Below are positions 6,322-8,021 of a DNA stretch of 8,021 bases, piece by piece (positions within the stretch are counted from its first letter, which is position 1; each line of letters starts with the position of its first letter). Location: positions 1 to 8,021 of the forward strand of contig JAEYRR010000249.1 of NCBI GenBank assembly GCA_023435505.1, read 5' to 3'. The stretch comes from Bacillota bacterium (lineage in GTDB: Bacteria; Bacillota; Clostridia; Lachnospirales; Lachnospiraceae). Both the position numbers and the translations under genes were made by a program. A model generated the notes under the pieces. The model was given only the letters and a program-made list of their open reading frames with translations, was not told where the DNA came from and made no database searches.

Positions 6322-6386
6322 TAAAAGTCCCCTCTTATAGAAGAACATTCCTACTAGAATGTTTTGCTGTAAGTAGGGGATTTTTA
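6322..6386. terminator. Long branched hairpin after the Ser/Asn-rich gene
   Basis: An outer stem of 12 bp, including one G-U pair (6322-6333 with 6375-6386), encloses an inner stem of 9 bp (6342-6350 with 6357-6365) with loop CTACTA. The T run 6381-6385 lies in the right arm. CCTACT (6350-6355) could instead pair with AGTAGG (6372-6377), giving an alternative fold. Terminator is the simplest reading. The gap 6278-6321 holds only a 10-bp palindrome, ACAGATCTGT (6298-6307). Confidence 0.65.
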
Positions 6387-6412
6387 CTTAATCCTATTCA
6401 TAGAAGTCACAT

Positions 6413-6442
6413 TTGACAAGAAACGTCGTATTATAATATATA
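6413..6442 (+). promoter_or_regulatory. Promoter of the rhodanese gene
   Basis: A perfect -35 TTGACA (6413-6418) is followed at 18 bp by TATATA (6437-6442). A perfect TATAAT lies at 6432-6437 but only 13 bp away, which is too short on its own, so the precise -10 is uncertain. Confidence 0.5.
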
Positions 6443-6456
6443 GTACAATAATACGA
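6426..6456. promoter_or_regulatory. 9-bp inverted repeat overlapping the rhodanese promoter (possible operator)
   Basis: TCGTATTAT (6426-6434) and ATAATACGA (6448-6456) are exact inverted copies 13 bp apart, so the half-sites lie about two helical turns apart. They span the -10 region and probable start site, where a dimeric repressor would block transcription. The regulator is not in this window. Confidence 0.45.
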
Positions 6457-6468
6457 GGATTTGGTTTT

Positions 6469-6765
6469 ATGTATTGTGACACCATTCCAGCAAAGACCCT
6501 CTCTCAATATATTAACAAGCCAGGTTGTCTTATAATAGATCTTAGAGATCATGCAGAGTATGCCAAAGGCCATGTCCCATCTGCTGTCAATATACCAATA
6601 GATAGAATAGATAGACAATTATATCAGCTAGAGGGATATAAGGAAATTGTTCTATATTGTGCCAGAGGTAGTCACAGCCTGATGTGCGCAAGAAGGCTAA
6701 AGGTTAACTGCTGTTGTTATAGCGTTTATGGTGGTATTCGAGCATATCAAGGTATGCTGGCTTGA
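6469..6765 (+). CDS. Single-domain rhodanese-like sulfurtransferase
   Basis: Rhodaneses carry sulfur as a persulfide on an active-site Cys and pass it to acceptors. The 98-aa product is one complete domain: LIIDLRDHAEYAKGHVPSAVNIP (20-43 region) holds the conserved Asp24, Arg26 and the GH-P-A-N-IP motif, the active-site loop is CARGSHS (64-70, catalytic Cys64), and VYGGIRAY (86-93) closes the fold. This resembles GlpE/PspE-sized proteins. No signal peptide is present, so it is cytosolic. It is unusually Cys-rich, with seven Cys (3, 20, 64, 73, 81, 82, 83), including a CCC run where most homologues have a Gly/Tyr/Val-type strand. The ribosome site CGAGG is a rather long 10 nt from the ATG. It is probably monocistronic, with the inverted repeat suggesting regulation. 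Confidence 0.9.
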   Translation: MYCDTIPAKTLSQYINKPGCLIIDLRDHAEYAKGHVPSAVNIPIDRIDRQLYQLEGYKEIVLYCARGSHSLMCARRLKVNCCCYSVYGGIRAYQGMLA

Positions 6766-6772
6766 ATTATAA

Positions 6773-6801
6773 TTGACGTTACTGGTAAAATACTATATGA
6801 T
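6773..6801 (+). promoter_or_regulatory. Promoter of the RNA methyltransferase gene
   Basis: TTGACG (6773-6778) and TATGAT (6796-6801) have the ideal 17-bp spacing and lie just after the rhodanese stop codon. The start site would be near 6808, giving a leader of about 64 nt. Confidence 0.6.
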
Positions 6802-6817
6802 AATGATTAGTTTATGG

Positions 6818-6834
6818 ATAAGTATGATACTTAT
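6818..6834 (+). promoter_or_regulatory. Short hairpin in the methyltransferase leader
   Basis: ATAAGTA (6818-6824) and TACTTAT (6828-6834) form a perfect 7-bp inverted repeat with a 3-nt loop, within the predicted 5' leader. It may be an operator or a simple leader hairpin. No T run follows. Confidence 0.3.
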
Positions 6835-6871
6835 GGGGCTTTATGCCTAGGAATAGTAGTAAGGAGAACGG

Positions 6872-8021
6872 ATGAATAAATACGAATTAATAGCGCCCTG
6901 TCATTTTGGATGTGAATCTGTATGTAAAAGAGAAATCCAAGATTTGGGTTATGAGATAGTTTCTGTAGAAGATGGTAAGGTAATATTTTCAGGAGATGCT
7001 GATGCAATATGTCGTGGTAACATCTTTTTAAGAACTGCCGAAAGAATATTGCTTAAGGTGGGACAGTTTAAGGCTACTACCTTTGAAGAACTTTTTGAAG
7101 CTACCAAGAAGATTCCTTGGGAAAATTATTTCCTGCCGGATAGTAAATTTAATGTAGTAAAGGCTAATTCAATAAAAAGTGCTTTATATAGTGCATCGGA
7201 TATTCAATCCATCATGAAGAAGGCAATGGTGGAACGAATGAAAACCCAATATAAAAAAGATTGGTTTGAGGAAACCGGCATTGAATTCAAGGTTCGAGTA
7301 ACGATTATAAAGGATATTGTTACTGTTTCTATAGATACAACAGGTGATTCGCTTCATAAAAGAGGGTATCGTAAGCTTGTGGCAAAGGCACCTGTATCGG
7401 AATGTTTGGCAGCAGCTCTAATTATGTTAACACCATGGAATAAAGACCGCATCTTAGTGGATCCGTTTTGTGGAAGCGGCACTATTCCTATTGAGGCTGC
7501 AATGATTGGAGCTAATATTGCCCCTGGAATGAACCGAGAATTCTCCGCCGAGGAATGGACACATATTATTAATAAGAAGTTATGGTATGAGGCAATTGAA
7601 GAAGCTAATGATAATATTCGCGAGGATGTTACAATGAATATCCAAGGATATGATTTAGATCCTGAAGTTATCAAGGTTGCAAGAGAGAATGCCAAGGTAG
7701 CAGGGGTGGATCAGTATATCCATTTTCAACAAAGAGATGTACGTGATTTAAGCCATCCAAAAAAATATGGATTTATTATTACAAATCCACCATATGGAGA
7801 ACGACTTGAGGAAAAAGAGGATTTGCCATCCTTATATTCTGAGATAGGACGAGTATATAAAAGCCTTGATAGCTGGTCCTGTTTTATGATTACCTCTTAT
7901 GAGGATGCAGAAAAGTATATGGGACGAAAAGCAGATAAGAATAGAAAGATATACAATGGTATGTTAAAAACTTACTTTTATTCTTTCTTAGGACCTAAGC
8001 CACCTAAGAGACCAAGAAATG
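6872..8021 (+). CDS. THUMP-domain class I SAM-dependent rRNA methyltransferase (RlmL/YpsC type), 3' end cut by window
   Basis: The open frame runs 383 codons from ATG 6872 to the window end without a stop. It belongs to the YpsC/RlmL-N-terminal family, which methylates guanine N2 in 23S rRNA using S-adenosylmethionine. An N-terminal ferredoxin-like and THUMP RNA-binding region spans about 1-155. The linker has LHKRGYRK (161-168), typical of the family. The methyltransferase domain shows motif I DPFCGSGTIPIEAA (197-210), the acidic GYDLDPEVI (259-267) and the catalytic motif NPPYGER (305-311), in which the N-P-P-Y supports base N2 methylation. B. subtilis YpsC is about 385 aa, so only a few residues are probably missing. 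The start has AAGGAGA 4-5 nt ahead. The position of methylation cannot be fixed from the sequence. Confidence 0.93.
   Translation, partial: MNKYELIAPCHFGCESVCKREIQDLGYEIVSVEDGKVIFSGDADAICRGNIFLRTAERILLKVGQFKATTFEELFEATKKIPWENYFLPDSKFNVVKANSIKSALYSASDIQSIMKKAMVERMKTQYKKDWFEETGIEFKVRVTIIKDIVTVSIDTTGDSLHKRGYRKLVAKAPVSECLAAALIMLTPWNKDRILVDPFCGSGTIPIEAAMIGANIAPGMNREFSAEEWTHIINKKLWYEAIEEANDNIREDVTMNIQGYDLDPEVIKVARENAKVAGVDQYIHFQQRDVRDLSHPKKYGFIITNPPYGERLEEKEDLPSLYSEIGRVYKSLDSWSCFMITSYEDAEKYMGRKADKNRKIYNGMLKTYFYSFLGPKPPKRPRN

Noticed and set aside
6157..6348. Leu-rich minus-strand frame opposite the Ser/Asn-rich gene
   Set aside because: Its Leu/Glu repeats are the complement of AAC/AGC-type codons, and it lacks a ribosome site.
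7354..7695. Minus-strand frame inside the methyltransferase gene
   Set aside because: Shadow of the SAM-binding domain coding sequence.

Overview
The window is AT-rich DNA with purine-rich Shine-Dalgarno sites, intrinsic terminators and protein families typical of a motile, probably spore-forming member of the Clostridia (Lachnospiraceae/Clostridium-like). That placement is inferred from composition and gene content. No species can be named from the sequence alone.

Layout. Positions 1-432 hold no convincing complete gene. They carry an array of degenerate ~20-bp direct repeats (core TTACAAA) spaced at near-multiples of 10 bp, then a sigma-A-type promoter and a ~140-nt leader. The flagellar stator genes motA (433-1206) and motB (1172-1951) follow, overlapping by 35 nt and closed by a hairpin. 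A TPR protein (2087-2971) most likely starts at a CTG codon and shares a bidirectional terminator with a convergent PAP2-type membrane phosphatase (3013-3705, minus). A DUF1700/HAAS-domain membrane protein (about 3945-4412) ends in a strong terminator. Next comes a gene-free, strongly structured stretch (4413-4740) that includes the probable terminator of the minus-strand HD-GYP gene.

The HD-GYP c-di-GMP phosphodiesterase (4741-5835, minus) has a sigma-D-like promoter. Divergent from it is a tiny Ser/Asn-only-like protein (6008-6277), 76% Ser+Asn, preceded by a sequence matching the forespore sigma-G consensus. A single-domain rhodanese (6469-6765) follows, with an inverted repeat over its promoter. 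Last is a THUMP-domain 23S rRNA-type methyltransferase (6872 to window end, 3' truncated by the window).

How they fit together. MotAB powers the flagellar motor, and the HD-GYP enzyme would lower c-di-GMP, which generally favours motility; its sigma-D-like promoter would tie it to the flagellar regulon. The other genes appear to be independent monocistronic units, each with its own promoter or terminator. No defence system, CRISPR array, tRNA or rRNA is visible. The least-explained parts are the phased repeat array (1-360), the structured intergenic region (4475-4602) and the Ser/Asn-rich protein.
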